This document shows, piece by piece, positions 44,884 to 53,021 of a stretch of 64,000 nt of DNA; within the stretch, counting starts at the first letter, position 1; each line of letters starts with the position of its first letter. The stretch is from Xanthomonas arboricola pv. populi. GTDB taxonomy: Bacteria > Pseudomonadota > Gammaproteobacteria > Xanthomonadales > Xanthomonadaceae. The stretch is taken from assembly GCF_002939945.1 (NCBI RefSeq), contig NZ_MDEB01000007.1:226193-290192 (forward strand). Direction: 5' to 3'. Both the position numbers and the translations under genes were made by a program. The notes beneath the pieces were generated by a model. It did not search any database and had not been told where the DNA came from. It was given only the letters and a program-made list of their open reading frames with translations.

Positions 44884-45675
44884 ATGAACGAACCGACACA
44901 GACCACCGTTCAGCAGCGTCCCGCCGACATCGTGAGCCCCATCAGCGACCAGGTGCTGCCGCTCAGGACAAGTGCGGCCGATGCCCTCAAGGCCGGACGC
45001 GCCGTCTACGAAAAGCCCGCGCCAGACAACAGCATCATGCTGTTCATCGATCACCAGATCGGCCTTATGGCCAGCGTCCGCGACTTTGCGCAAGCGTCCG
45101 GCTACAAGGCCAATGTGCTGGCGCTGGCGCAGATGGCCAGGGCATTGAAGATCCCAACGCTGCTGTCTTCGTCCAATGCCCAGTGGCAGAACGGCGATCT
45201 GCTGCCGGAGCTGAAGGAGCTCTTCCACGACCAGCCGATCTACCGCCGCACAGGGATCATCAACGCCTACGAGGACCCGACCTTCCGTGCTGCGCTGGAG
45301 GACCTGGTTGCTCGGACCGGGCGCCGCCACATCATCATCTCGGGAGTGACGCTCGGAACCTGCGTGACTTTGCCGACCCTGTCGATGGTCCACGACGGCT
45401 ACCTGGTGCATCCGGTGGTCGATGCCTCCGGGGCCTGGAGCAAGTATGAGGCCGAGGCCGCGATGCAGCGGATGACGGCTGCCGGCGCGCAGCTCAATAC
45501 CGTCTACGCCCTGGGCGCCGAACTGCAAGCCGACTGGAAGCTGCCCTCGGGCAACGACATGCTGCCGCCGTTCATCGACGGATTGCCCGAGTACGGCTGG
45601 ATCGTCCAGCAGTTCTGGAACAACGCCGATCCGGCGAAGCGTCCGGTGCCCGATCCGTTCGGCATGATCAAGTAA
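44884..45675 (+). CDS. Isochorismatase-family hydrolase
   Basis: The 263-residue cysteine-hydrolase-fold protein has the catalytic Asp in MLFIDHQIGLM, a Lys/Arg region in YRRTGIINAYEDP and the nucleophile Cys in SGVTLGTCVTLPTLSM. It carries extra N- and C-terminal segments relative to a 180-residue core (C-terminal LPEYGWIVQQFWNN). Family members hydrolyse amides such as nicotinamide, or isochorismate; no siderophore genes are nearby, so an amide or ureide substrate is likely. It lies 30 bases after the reductase gene with GGAG upstream. Confidence 0.86.
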   Translation: MNEPTQTTVQQRPADIVSPISDQVLPLRTSAADALKAGRAVYEKPAPDNSIMLFIDHQIGLMASVRDFAQASGYKANVLALAQMARALKIPTLLSSSNAQWQNGDLLPELKELFHDQPIYRRTGIINAYEDPTFRAALEDLVARTGRRHIIISGVTLGTCVTLPTLSMVHDGYLVHPVVDASGAWSKYEAEAAMQRMTAAGAQLNTVYALGAELQADWKLPSGNDMLPPFIDGLPEYGWIVQQFWNNADPAKRPVPDPFGMIK

Positions 45676-45780
45676 GGCAATGCGTCCGCGTCGGTCGGCG
45701 CGGACCTTCACCACCGCGTTTTGGCGAAGGCATGAACTGCTCTGACCTTCGCCAGCACGCCACATCTCAAGGACACTGAA

Positions 45781-46176
45781 ATGAACGCCCCCCTTTCGCT
45801 GCTGGGCCGCATTGGCCTCTCGCTGCTCTTCGTCATCTCCGGCTGGGGAAAGATCACCGGCTACGCCGGTACCCAGCAGTACATGGAAACAATGGGCGTG
45901 CCGGGCGCGCTGCTGCCGCTGGTCATCCTGCTGGAGCTTGGTGGCGGCCTCGCCATCGCCGCAGGCCTATTCACGCGCTGGATCGCCATCGCCCTGGCGG
46001 TCTTCTCGGTGGCCACCGCAGCGGTCTTCCATGCCGACTTCGGCGATGCGATGCAGGCCATCAGCTTCTGGAAGAACATCGCGATGGCCGGCGGCTTCCT
46101 GCTGCTGGCCGCCAATGGCGCAGGCGAGTTCAGCATCGACGGCATGAGAAGCCGCCGCAACGGTCAGGCGTCGTAA
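45781..46176 (+). CDS. DoxX-family membrane protein
   Basis: The 131-residue protein has four hydrophobic segments and the DoxX-type start RIGLSLLFVISGWGKITGYA, with a loop YMETMGVPGALLPLVILLEL. DoxX relatives are linked to thiosulfate:quinone reductase or to redox stress and detoxification. The gene is the third of the LysR-associated run, 105 bases after the isochorismatase gene. A specific function is not known. Confidence 0.88.
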   Translation: MNAPLSLLGRIGLSLLFVISGWGKITGYAGTQQYMETMGVPGALLPLVILLELGGGLAIAAGLFTRWIAIALAVFSVATAAVFHADFGDAMQAISFWKNIAMAGGFLLLAANGAGEFSIDGMRSRRNGQAS

Positions 46177-46210
46177 GACGCTCGATCCGGAACACACCCT
46201 TATGCAATGT

Positions 46211-46231
46211 GCGGGCGCCCCAGGCGCCCGC
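46211..46231. terminator. Strong GC hairpin between doxX and dioxygenase genes
   Basis: GCGGGCGCC-CCA-GGCGCCCGC gives a perfect 9-bp stem with a 3-base loop and lies 19 bases before the dioxygenase start. With no T-run it may be a partial terminator or an RNA-stability element. Confidence 0.45.
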
Positions 46232-46249
46232 CAATCTTGGAGCATCCCC

Positions 46250-47053
46250 ATGACACGAGCTCCCTCGCTCTTCATCTCCCACGGCTCACCGATGTTCGCC
46301 ATCGAACCGGGCGTGCTCGGCCCCAATCTCCAGCAGCTCGGCACATCGCTGCGCGATCTGTCCGCGATCGTGGTGGTCTCCCCCCATTGGCAGACCACCG
46401 GCATCCGTGTCGCAGGAGGTGCCAGGCCGGCGACCATCCACGACTTCGGCGGATTCCCGGCGCCCCTCTATGCGCTCAAGTACGAGCCGCCCGGCGCGCC
46501 GGATCTTGCCGCCGACATTGTCGACCTACTCATCCAGGCAGGCCTGCCGGCAACGATCGACTCGCAGCGCGGCCTGGACCACGGCGCCTGGGTACCGCTG
46601 CGCTACTTGAAGCCTGATGCAGACGTGCCAGTCCTGCAGGTCTCGCTGCCCCGCACTATGGACGCCGAAGGCGCATTACGATTGGGCCGGACCCTGGCAC
46701 CTTTACGGGACAGGGGTGTCCTGATCGTTGGCTCCGGCAGCCTCACCCACAACCTGTACGAGTTCCGCAGCGATGTGCGGGATCCGGAATACGCCCAGGA
46801 ATTTGCGGACTGGATCGCGGCGGCCATCGCGCGAGGCGATGACGCGGCACTGTTGCATTACCGCACACAGGCACCACACGCAGGACGTGCGCATCCCACC
46901 CAGGAGCATTACCTGCCGCTGCTGGTGGCAGTGGGTGCAAGCGTCCCCAATGAATCCCGCAGCCTGATCCGGGGCGGAATGACCTACGGCGTCCTGTCGA
47001 TGGATTCCTTCGGATTCGGGCTTCACACCGACGCAATGGAGGATGCCGCATGA
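46250..47053 (+). CDS. LigB-superfamily extradiol dioxygenase (DODA/YgiD-like)
   Basis: The 267-residue protein matches class III ring-cleaving dioxygenases of the 4,5-DOPA dioxygenase group. Metal-binding histidines are expected in LFISHGSPMF, HWQTTG and LDHGAWVPLRY, and a further His/Glu lie in HPTQEHYLPLLVAVGA. Such zinc or iron enzymes open catecholic rings. The ATG at 46250 has GGAG upstream; the longer frame to 46202 runs through a hairpin. Its stop region overlaps the next gene (ATGA). A catecholic substrate fits the aromatic theme, but this is not part of the catA route. Confidence 0.85.
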   Translation: MTRAPSLFISHGSPMFAIEPGVLGPNLQQLGTSLRDLSAIVVVSPHWQTTGIRVAGGARPATIHDFGGFPAPLYALKYEPPGAPDLAADIVDLLIQAGLPATIDSQRGLDHGAWVPLRYLKPDADVPVLQVSLPRTMDAEGALRLGRTLAPLRDRGVLIVGSGSLTHNLYEFRSDVRDPEYAQEFADWIAAAIARGDDAALLHYRTQAPHAGRAHPTQEHYLPLLVAVGASVPNESRSLIRGGMTYGVLSMDSFGFGLHTDAMEDAA

Positions 47054-47727
47054 GCAACATCACCTGGTCCGATCTGCGTACCGATTTGGCGCTGCCGTTC
47101 CGAGCCAGCGTCGTAAAAAACGCGCCTGCCAAGCGCCTGCTGATCCTGGCCCATGGCGTGGGCGGCAACGAAACCAACCTGGCGCCGCTTGGCGCGGAGC
47201 TGGCCACTGAGACGCTCGTCATCCTGGTCCGTGGCCCCCTGACCTTGGGTACGAACCAACACGGCTGGTTCCAAGTGTCGTTCGGGCCGCAGGGACCGCG
47301 CCCGGATCTGGAGGCAGCCGAAGCGAGCCGCCAACTGCTGGCGACCTTTATTGCGCAGGTGCAGGCGGTATATGCAATGGCACCGGCGCAGACCGTGGTG
47401 GCCGGCTTCAGCCAAGGCGGTATCATGAGTGCCAGCGTCGGCCTGACCGAGCCCAGGTTGCTTGGCGGCTTCGGCATCCTGTCTGGCCGCATTCTCCCCG
47501 AAATCAGGCCCCGAATCGCTGATCGCGGCGCGCTGTCGGCCGTCCAGGCATTCATCGGGCATGGCCGCGACGACACCAAACTGAGCGTGGACTGGGCTTA
47601 CAAGGCCGACGTGCTGCTCAACGAGGTCGGAGTGAGACACGAGATCGGCCTATATGCAGGCGACCATGGCATCCCGGCTCCTATGCAGCGCGATTTCCTT
47701 AACTGGGTGGACCGCATCCTTGGGTAA
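47050..47727 (+). CDS. Phospholipase/carboxylesterase-type alpha/beta hydrolase
   Basis: The 225-residue serine hydrolase has the nucleophile elbow AGFSQGGIMS, an acidic position in FIGHGRDDTK and a His in YAGDHGIPAP, the layout of YpfH/acyl-protein-thioesterase-like carboxylesterases. The opening LLILAHGVGGNE gives the oxyanion loop. It overlaps the dioxygenase gene by four bases, so the products are made together. It may hydrolyse an ester related to the dioxygenase substrate; that is inference. Confidence 0.86.
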   Translation: MSNITWSDLRTDLALPFRASVVKNAPAKRLLILAHGVGGNETNLAPLGAELATETLVILVRGPLTLGTNQHGWFQVSFGPQGPRPDLEAAEASRQLLATFIAQVQAVYAMAPAQTVVAGFSQGGIMSASVGLTEPRLLGGFGILSGRILPEIRPRIADRGALSAVQAFIGHGRDDTKLSVDWAYKADVLLNEVGVRHEIGLYAGDHGIPAPMQRDFLNWVDRILG

Positions 47728-47876
47728 CGCTAACGTCCTCTCGGCTATGCGGTAAGCGTTCGGCTCATCGAGTTGCAGCAAGCGAACCTGACCTGGCTCC
47801 GGAACCAAGAAATGACCCAGGTTTTACATGCGTTCGTTAATACGTCGACAGGTGCAAGCGTGAAATTCAGAAAGAC

Positions 47877-47893
47877 CTTAAAAACTTATTAAC
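47877..47893. promoter_or_regulatory. PmrA-like direct repeat before response-regulator gene
   Basis: CTTAAA-AACTT-ATTAAC fits two 6-base half-sites spaced 5 apart, like the PmrA box YTTAAK-N5-YTTAAK. It lies about 40 bases before the response-regulator gene and resembles the site at 50120-50136. Autoregulation is likely. Confidence 0.55.
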
Positions 47894-47931
47894 CAGTCTA
47901 CTGCAGGCTTACACAGAAGGCCGCCACACGA

Positions 47932-48612
47932 ATGGATTTGTATTGCATGAACCTCCTCCTGGTTGAAGATGACGAAATGCTGGGCGAGTCTATTTGCGAT
48001 GCTGCGCGCCAGAGTGGATGGAACATCGATCATGTCGTCAATGCACATGCAGCACGCAGTGCGTTGGTGGATCACGCCTATGCAGCTGTCCTGCTAGACA
48101 TCGGTCTGCCGGGCGATTCAGGTCTATCGGTACTGCGCGCTATGCGCGGGCGTTATGACGCCACGCCGGTGCTGATCCTTACCGCACGCGGCCAGCTCAG
48201 CGAGCGCATCATCGGTCTAGATGCCGGCGCCGACGACTATCTGGTCAAACCGTTCCAGTTTGATGAACTCTGGGCGCGCGTACGCTCGGTCATTCGTCGC
48301 AGCCAGGGGCGTGTGGTTGCGGTGTTCACCTACGGGGACATCCGCATTGATCGCAGCAAGCGCGTCGTCACCAAGGCCAACGCCGAGGTTGTCCTTAGCG
48401 CCCATGAGTACCGCACCCTGCTTGCCTTGGTCGAGCGGCCCGGACATGTCGTCACACGCGACCATCTTCACGATGTCGTCTATGGCACATCGAGCACTGT
48501 CGAAAGCAACACCATCGCAGTGTTCATCCACCAGCTACGCCGTAAGCTTGGAGACAATCTGATCCGCACCGTCCACGGGCTGGGCTACGTTGTCGGGCAG
48601 ACGGCCACTTGA
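47932..48612 (+). CDS. OmpR-family response regulator (PmrA/QseB-like)
   Basis: The 226-residue protein has a receiver domain (acidic pair in LLLVEDDEM, phospho-Asp in VLLDIGLPGDSG, Lys in LVKPFQFDEL) and a C-terminal winged-helix DNA-binding domain (LSAHEYRTLLALVERPG, VESNTIAVFIHQLRRKLG). It overlaps the histidine kinase gene by four bases. The ATG at 47947 (MNLLLVEDD) is an equally good start. PmrA-like boxes before this gene and before the RND efflux operon suggest it controls both. Confidence 0.92.
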   Translation: MDLYCMNLLLVEDDEMLGESICDAARQSGWNIDHVVNAHAARSALVDHAYAAVLLDIGLPGDSGLSVLRAMRGRYDATPVLILTARGQLSERIIGLDAGADDYLVKPFQFDELWARVRSVIRRSQGRVVAVFTYGDIRIDRSKRVVTKANAEVVLSAHEYRTLLALVERPGHVVTRDHLHDVVYGTSSTVESNTIAVFIHQLRRKLGDNLIRTVHGLGYVVGQTAT

Positions 48613-50003
48613 AGTCGCGGTCCTTCAACGCACAACTCATTCTCGTGATTGTCGCGGTTATCGCTTTGTGCTGGACGGTAGTGCTCGGGGTCGTGCTCAC
48701 GCAGCTCTCACTCAACCGCACCAGTACGTGGGATGAAAAGCTCGGCGCGATTGCCACCCAACTTCTGGTGACGATTCCAGCCGACAGCGATTTCAACGGT
48801 GGAGGCAGGCCGGGCCTCAAGCTGAAAGAAATCGCCGGCACCGGACACGAGCAGTTGGTGTTCCAGATATGGATCGATCGCAATCGAATGGTCGCCGGCA
48901 CGCCCGGCTCCCCCAGGTTGCCACTGCAGCCCGACTTCTCCGATGGTGCGGCCTCCACCCGGGTCGAGGGTCAACAATGGCGGGTCTATTCCGCATCCGA
49001 CCGCACAGGGCGGGTGACTGTACAAGTGGGAAATCTGCAGAGCATCGTAGACGCGGACATGCGTCATGAAGCAGCCCATGCGTTAGCCCTCGCAACGGTC
49101 CTGCTCGTCATAGCGGGTCTTGTCATGTGGTTCGTGAGCCAGGCCGCACTGAGACCAGTACGAGCGCTAGGCGCTGCGATGCGTCACCGCCGTCGCTTCG
49201 ATTTTACCGCATTGCCGCTAGATGGCCTGCCACGGGAACTGCATCCATTGGTCGACTCCTTTAACCATGTACTCGAGCAACTCGACGAGGCTATCGAAGG
49301 GGAACGGCGCTTCATTGGGGATGCGGCGCATGAGCTTCGCACGCCGTTGTCAGCCTTGCAGGCCCAGGCCGAGATCGCGCTGCGAGCCACCGACCCTCAA
49401 CACAAGGATGCAGCACTCAGAAAACTGCTGGTAGTCGCCAGTCGCAGCACTCGGCTGAGCGAGCAGCTGCTCGATCTTGCAAGCATAAACGCGGGTGCCA
49501 AAGCTCCCAAACACCTTCCGGCGGATCTGGACAAGTTAGTGCACCACGTCGCTCGAGAGTTCGAGATCTATGCGAGCCTGAATCGGCGCTCGCTGTTCCT
49601 TGCCGTTGAACCCTGCAGAATTTCCTGCGACATCAATGAAATCGGCATCTTGCTGCGTAATCTGATGCACAACGCCATGCGCTACACCAGCGAAGGCGGC
49701 AACGTGCTCGTGCGCTGCGGCAACCAAGCTGCGGATGATCGCGACCCGGAGCACTCGATGGTCTATCTGGAAGTTGCAGATGACGGCCCGGGCGTTCCGC
49801 CCGAGCAACACGAGGCCATCTTCGAACGCTTCTACCGCGTCGCCGGCACGCCTGTGCGGGGGAGCGGTATCGGCCTATCGCTCGTGGCGGGTATTGCAGA
49901 ATCTCACGCTGCCGCAATCCGCACCGGCACCGGCCTGGAAGACCGGGGGCTCATGGTGCGTGTCGTTTTCCCGAGCAGCGTCTGGCTTCCCGGCCTGAAC
50001 TGA
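48609..50003 (+). CDS. QseC-type sensor histidine kinase
   Basis: The 464-residue membrane kinase has two spans (about 9-31 and 158-180) around a periplasmic sensor domain. HAMP-like sequence follows, then a DHp helix with the phospho-acceptor His in IGDAAHELRTPLSALQAQ and a HATPase domain (NLMHNAMRYTSEGG, VADDGPGVPPEQ, GSGIGLSLVAGI). The start is a TTG overlapping the regulator stop. The architecture fits the PmrB/QseC group, which senses cations, cationic peptides or hormones; the ligand here is unknown. Confidence 0.92.
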   Translation: MKSRSFNAQLILVIVAVIALCWTVVLGVVLTQLSLNRTSTWDEKLGAIATQLLVTIPADSDFNGGGRPGLKLKEIAGTGHEQLVFQIWIDRNRMVAGTPGSPRLPLQPDFSDGAASTRVEGQQWRVYSASDRTGRVTVQVGNLQSIVDADMRHEAAHALALATVLLVIAGLVMWFVSQAALRPVRALGAAMRHRRRFDFTALPLDGLPRELHPLVDSFNHVLEQLDEAIEGERRFIGDAAHELRTPLSALQAQAEIALRATDPQHKDAALRKLLVVASRSTRLSEQLLDLASINAGAKAPKHLPADLDKLVHHVAREFEIYASLNRRSLFLAVEPCRISCDINEIGILLRNLMHNAMRYTSEGGNVLVRCGNQAADDRDPEHSMVYLEVADDGPGVPPEQHEAIFERFYRVAGTPVRGSGIGLSLVAGIAESHAAAIRTGTGLEDRGLMVRVVFPSSVWLPGLN

Positions 50004-50119
50004 TCCAGCAGCCCCGGCCGCGATTGGTGGAACGTTGTTCCGCCATGACGCACTGGAAACCCTGACTGAACTTAGGGATGCGACTTTAGCTTGCACGCCC
50101 TGCGTTAAATGACCTGGTT

Positions 50120-50136
50120 TTTAAAAACTTCTTAAT
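50120..50136. promoter_or_regulatory. PmrA-like direct repeat before RND efflux operon
   Basis: TTTAAA-AACTT-CTTAAT has the 6-N5-6 layout and shares TTAAAAACTT(A/C)TTAA with the site before the response-regulator gene. It lies 84 bases before the given start of the outer-membrane factor gene. Confidence 0.6.
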
Positions 50137-50220
50137 AATTCTAAAAACCCCCTAACTCCGCTTGGGCACCATTCGCCGTCACGGCTCATCGCCTTGACAT
50201 GCCAAGAAATCGGAAGGTTC

Positions 50221-51831
50221 ATGCTGGATTGCAGACTAAGCCCAGGCAGGCGGAGGCACCTGAGTTGCCCCACGCGCCTCCCGCGACGGGGGTTTGTCTT
50301 CTCGCCCCGTTCGCATCTCCAGAAACCAAGTCTCACCGCGTCGCAGGACCTGCGTTGCCGGACGGGGCTCTCCGACAGCCACGCTCTGCTCCGCGGCTGG
50401 TCACGCGGCACGGTGATGCTGCTGGCTCTGCTGACGGGGTGTACGACCCAGGGATCCTATCAGTCGACGCGTCTGGAGGCGCCCGAGGCTTGGACAATGC
50501 CCGCCCCGGAGGCGGCAATAGCCACGCCCAGCGATGAAGCATGGTGGCGCCAACTTAAGGATCCGGCGGTCGATTTCTTAGCAGAAGCTGCTCTCAACGA
50601 CAGTCCTAGCGTTGCGCAAGCCATTGCCAGGGTCGACGAGGCCCGTGCCCTGCTCGGGACAACCTCGGCGCAACAGATACCGTCGGCGGATGTCAACGGC
50701 AACACCACCCGGGGCCGCAGCCTAAACATCAACAGTGCATCAGGCGGCACAATCCTCAGCACGCAGAGCGGGGTCGGACTCGGGCTGTCCTGGGAAATCG
50801 ACCTTTTCGGCCGGGTGCGCAACTCAGTGGAGGCCGGCAGACTGAGGATCCAGGCACGCGATGCCGATGCTAAAGCGGCCCGGCTGGCCCTGACCTCACA
50901 GATCGGCGACCTGGTGCTGGACTTGCGCGCCTGCGAGTTGTCCATTGCCGTGCTGCACGAGGAAATCGACTCGCGCGAAAAGACCCTGGCACTGACCCGC
51001 CAGCGGCTGGATACCGGCTTCGTCGCGCCCATTGAAGAGGCTCGGGCGCAAAGCGGTCTGGCCAGCGCGCGCACGACGGTGGCCACGCGCCAGGAAACCT
51101 GCGCACGTCACGTCAATGCACTGGTCGCCATCACCGGTCAGCCACGCGCCACTGTGCAAGGGGTGGTCACCGTGGACACTCAGGCGGCCGGCGTGGCACA
51201 ACTGGTGACGGCCATCCCGCCGTCTCCTGTCGTCCAACTGGCCATGCCGGCCACCATACTCGCGGCCCACCCGGCCGTTGTCGCTGCCGAACGCGAAGCG
51301 GCGGCGGCATGGTCGGAGATCGCGGTCGCGCGTGCCGAGCGCCTTCCCCGGCTCGATCTGGCGGCTGCGCTCAGTGGGCAGTGGTTGCGGGCCGCCGGGC
51401 AGTCCGTGAGCGAGACTGTCTGGTCGCTCGGCCCGACGCTTGCCGCACCAGTCTTCGATGGAGGCCGCGGCGCGGCCAATGTCTCTGCTGCCCAAGCCCG
51501 CCATCGTGCGGCCGAGGCCAATCTGCGTCTGGTGGTGCGCGCCGCCGCACAGGACGTCGAGAACGCCATGGCCGCGATCGAATCAGCCGCCGCGCGCCGA
51601 CGCAGCACGCTGGATGCCGTCACCGCCGCACAGCGCGTGCTTGACGCGACGCAGGCGCGCTGGAACGCCGGTGCCGTGAGCCTGTTCGAGGTTGAAGATG
51701 CGCGCCGCCAGCTCGCCGACGCCCAGGACAGCGCCATCGCTGCTGCATACGACAGCAACCGCGCCTGGATCGCGCTGGTCCGCGCCTCGGGCCACGCCAC
51801 GGCGGCCACGCCGAGCGGCGCGCTGTCATGA
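50221..51831 (+). CDS. NodT-type outer-membrane efflux lipoprotein
   Basis: The protein is an outer-membrane factor of about 450 mature residues with a lipobox LLALLTGC and two OEP domains (AWWRQLKDPAVDFLAEAALN, VGLGLSWEIDLFGRVRNSVE, WSLGPTLAAPVFDGGRGAAN). It forms the exit duct of a tripartite pump. The ATG at 50221 has GGAAGG upstream but puts about 70 residues before the lipobox Cys, unusually long for a signal peptide. A later start, perhaps GTG or ATG near 50410, gives a short one, so the true start is uncertain. It overlaps the adaptor gene by four bases. Confidence 0.85.
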   Translation: MLDCRLSPGRRRHLSCPTRLPRRGFVFSPRSHLQKPSLTASQDLRCRTGLSDSHALLRGWSRGTVMLLALLTGCTTQGSYQSTRLEAPEAWTMPAPEAAIATPSDEAWWRQLKDPAVDFLAEAALNDSPSVAQAIARVDEARALLGTTSAQQIPSADVNGNTTRGRSLNINSASGGTILSTQSGVGLGLSWEIDLFGRVRNSVEAGRLRIQARDADAKAARLALTSQIGDLVLDLRACELSIAVLHEEIDSREKTLALTRQRLDTGFVAPIEEARAQSGLASARTTVATRQETCARHVNALVAITGQPRATVQGVVTVDTQAAGVAQLVTAIPPSPVVQLAMPATILAAHPAVVAAEREAAAAWSEIAVARAERLPRLDLAAALSGQWLRAAGQSVSETVWSLGPTLAAPVFDGGRGAANVSAAQARHRAAEANLRLVVRAAAQDVENAMAAIESAAARRRSTLDAVTAAQRVLDATQARWNAGAVSLFEVEDARRQLADAQDSAIAAAYDSNRAWIALVRASGHATAATPSGALS

Positions 51832-53021
51832 CGGCGTCCATGCCATCTCCTAAGCCCACCATAGCCGCGGCGGCATTGCGCCGCCGCCGGCTCATATGGG
51901 CCGCCGTTGCCGGTGCCGCCCTGTTGCTGCTCGGTGCCACCGCCTGGGGTGTCATGTCGCGCGCCGCCCCGCTGGCCCCGGCGCACAGCCAGGCTTCGCT
52001 GTCGGTGACGGCCACACTCCCTCGCAGGGTGCAGTGGGCCAGCGCAATCGAGGCCAGCGGCGTGATCGCCCCCTGGCAGGAAGCCATCATCGGCGCGCAG
52101 ACGTCGGGCCTGAGGATTGACCGGCTTGAGGTCGCGGTCGGTGACGTGGTGCGTCGCGGCCAACTCCTGGCACGATTCGATACGGCCACGCTCCGCGCCG
52201 AGGAGGCGCAACTGCAGGCCGCGTTGGCCCAGGCACAAGGAGTGGCGACGCAGGCCGATGCCAACCGCACCCGTGCGCTGCAACTCAAAGGCAGCGGTGG
52301 CATCAGCGATCAGGAGGTGCAGCGCTACGTCACCGAGGCCAATACTGCCATGGCCCAGGTCGTCACCGCGCGGGCCCAGCTGGAGGGCAAGCGCGTGCAG
52401 TTGCGCCAAGCAGACGTGGTTGCGCCGGACGATGGCGTGATCAGCGACCGTATCGCCACGCTGGGTGCGGTCGCCAACAACGGCCAGGAGCTGTTCCGCT
52501 TGGTGCGCCAGAGAAGGCTCGAATGGCGGGGCGAGTTCACCCCCACGCAGATCGCCAGCATCGCCCTCGGCCAGGACGTCACGCTGCAACTGCCACAGAG
52601 CCGGTCCGCCAAGGCGCGCGTACGTCAGATCGCGCCGCTGCTGGACACGCGCTCGCGGCTGGGCCTGGTCTATGCGGACATCGAGCCGGGCAGCCTGGCG
52701 CGCGGCGGTATGTACGTGGACGGTCGTATCGCGCTCGCGCCCAGCGCGGCGCAGGTGCTGCCGGCAACGAGCGTGGTGGTGCGTGACGGCCGCAGCATCG
52801 TCTTCCGCCTGGCCGGAACGGGCGACGAATCCAAGGTCGAGGCGCGGCCGGTCACCATCGGCCGCCGCCAGGGGGCCGAGGTCGAGATCCTGGATCCGCT
52901 CGCGGCTGACGAACGCATCGTTGCCCAGGGCGCCGGGCTGCTGGCCGACGGTGACACCGTGCGGGTCGAATCCGACGCGGCCAACACCGCGGGCTCGGCC
53001 GCATCGGGAGCTCAGCGATGA
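51828..53021 (+). CDS. RND efflux periplasmic adaptor (MFP)
   Basis: The 397-residue membrane-fusion protein has an N-terminal membrane anchor at about 23-43 (AAVAGAALLLLGATAWGVMS) and a lipoyl/barrel-sandwich region (VRRGQLLARFDTATLRAEEA). An alpha-hairpin follows (about 115-185), then a beta-barrel region with VVAPDDGVISDRIATLGAVA. It links the inner-membrane pump to the outer-membrane factor. It overlaps both neighbouring genes by four bases, so the three parts are made in step. Confidence 0.9.
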   Translation: MTASMPSPKPTIAAAALRRRRLIWAAVAGAALLLLGATAWGVMSRAAPLAPAHSQASLSVTATLPRRVQWASAIEASGVIAPWQEAIIGAQTSGLRIDRLEVAVGDVVRRGQLLARFDTATLRAEEAQLQAALAQAQGVATQADANRTRALQLKGSGGISDQEVQRYVTEANTAMAQVVTARAQLEGKRVQLRQADVVAPDDGVISDRIATLGAVANNGQELFRLVRQRRLEWRGEFTPTQIASIALGQDVTLQLPQSRSAKARVRQIAPLLDTRSRLGLVYADIEPGSLARGGMYVDGRIALAPSAAQVLPATSVVVRDGRSIVFRLAGTGDESKVEARPVTIGRRQGAEVEILDPLAADERIVAQGAGLLADGDTVRVESDAANTAGSAASGAQR

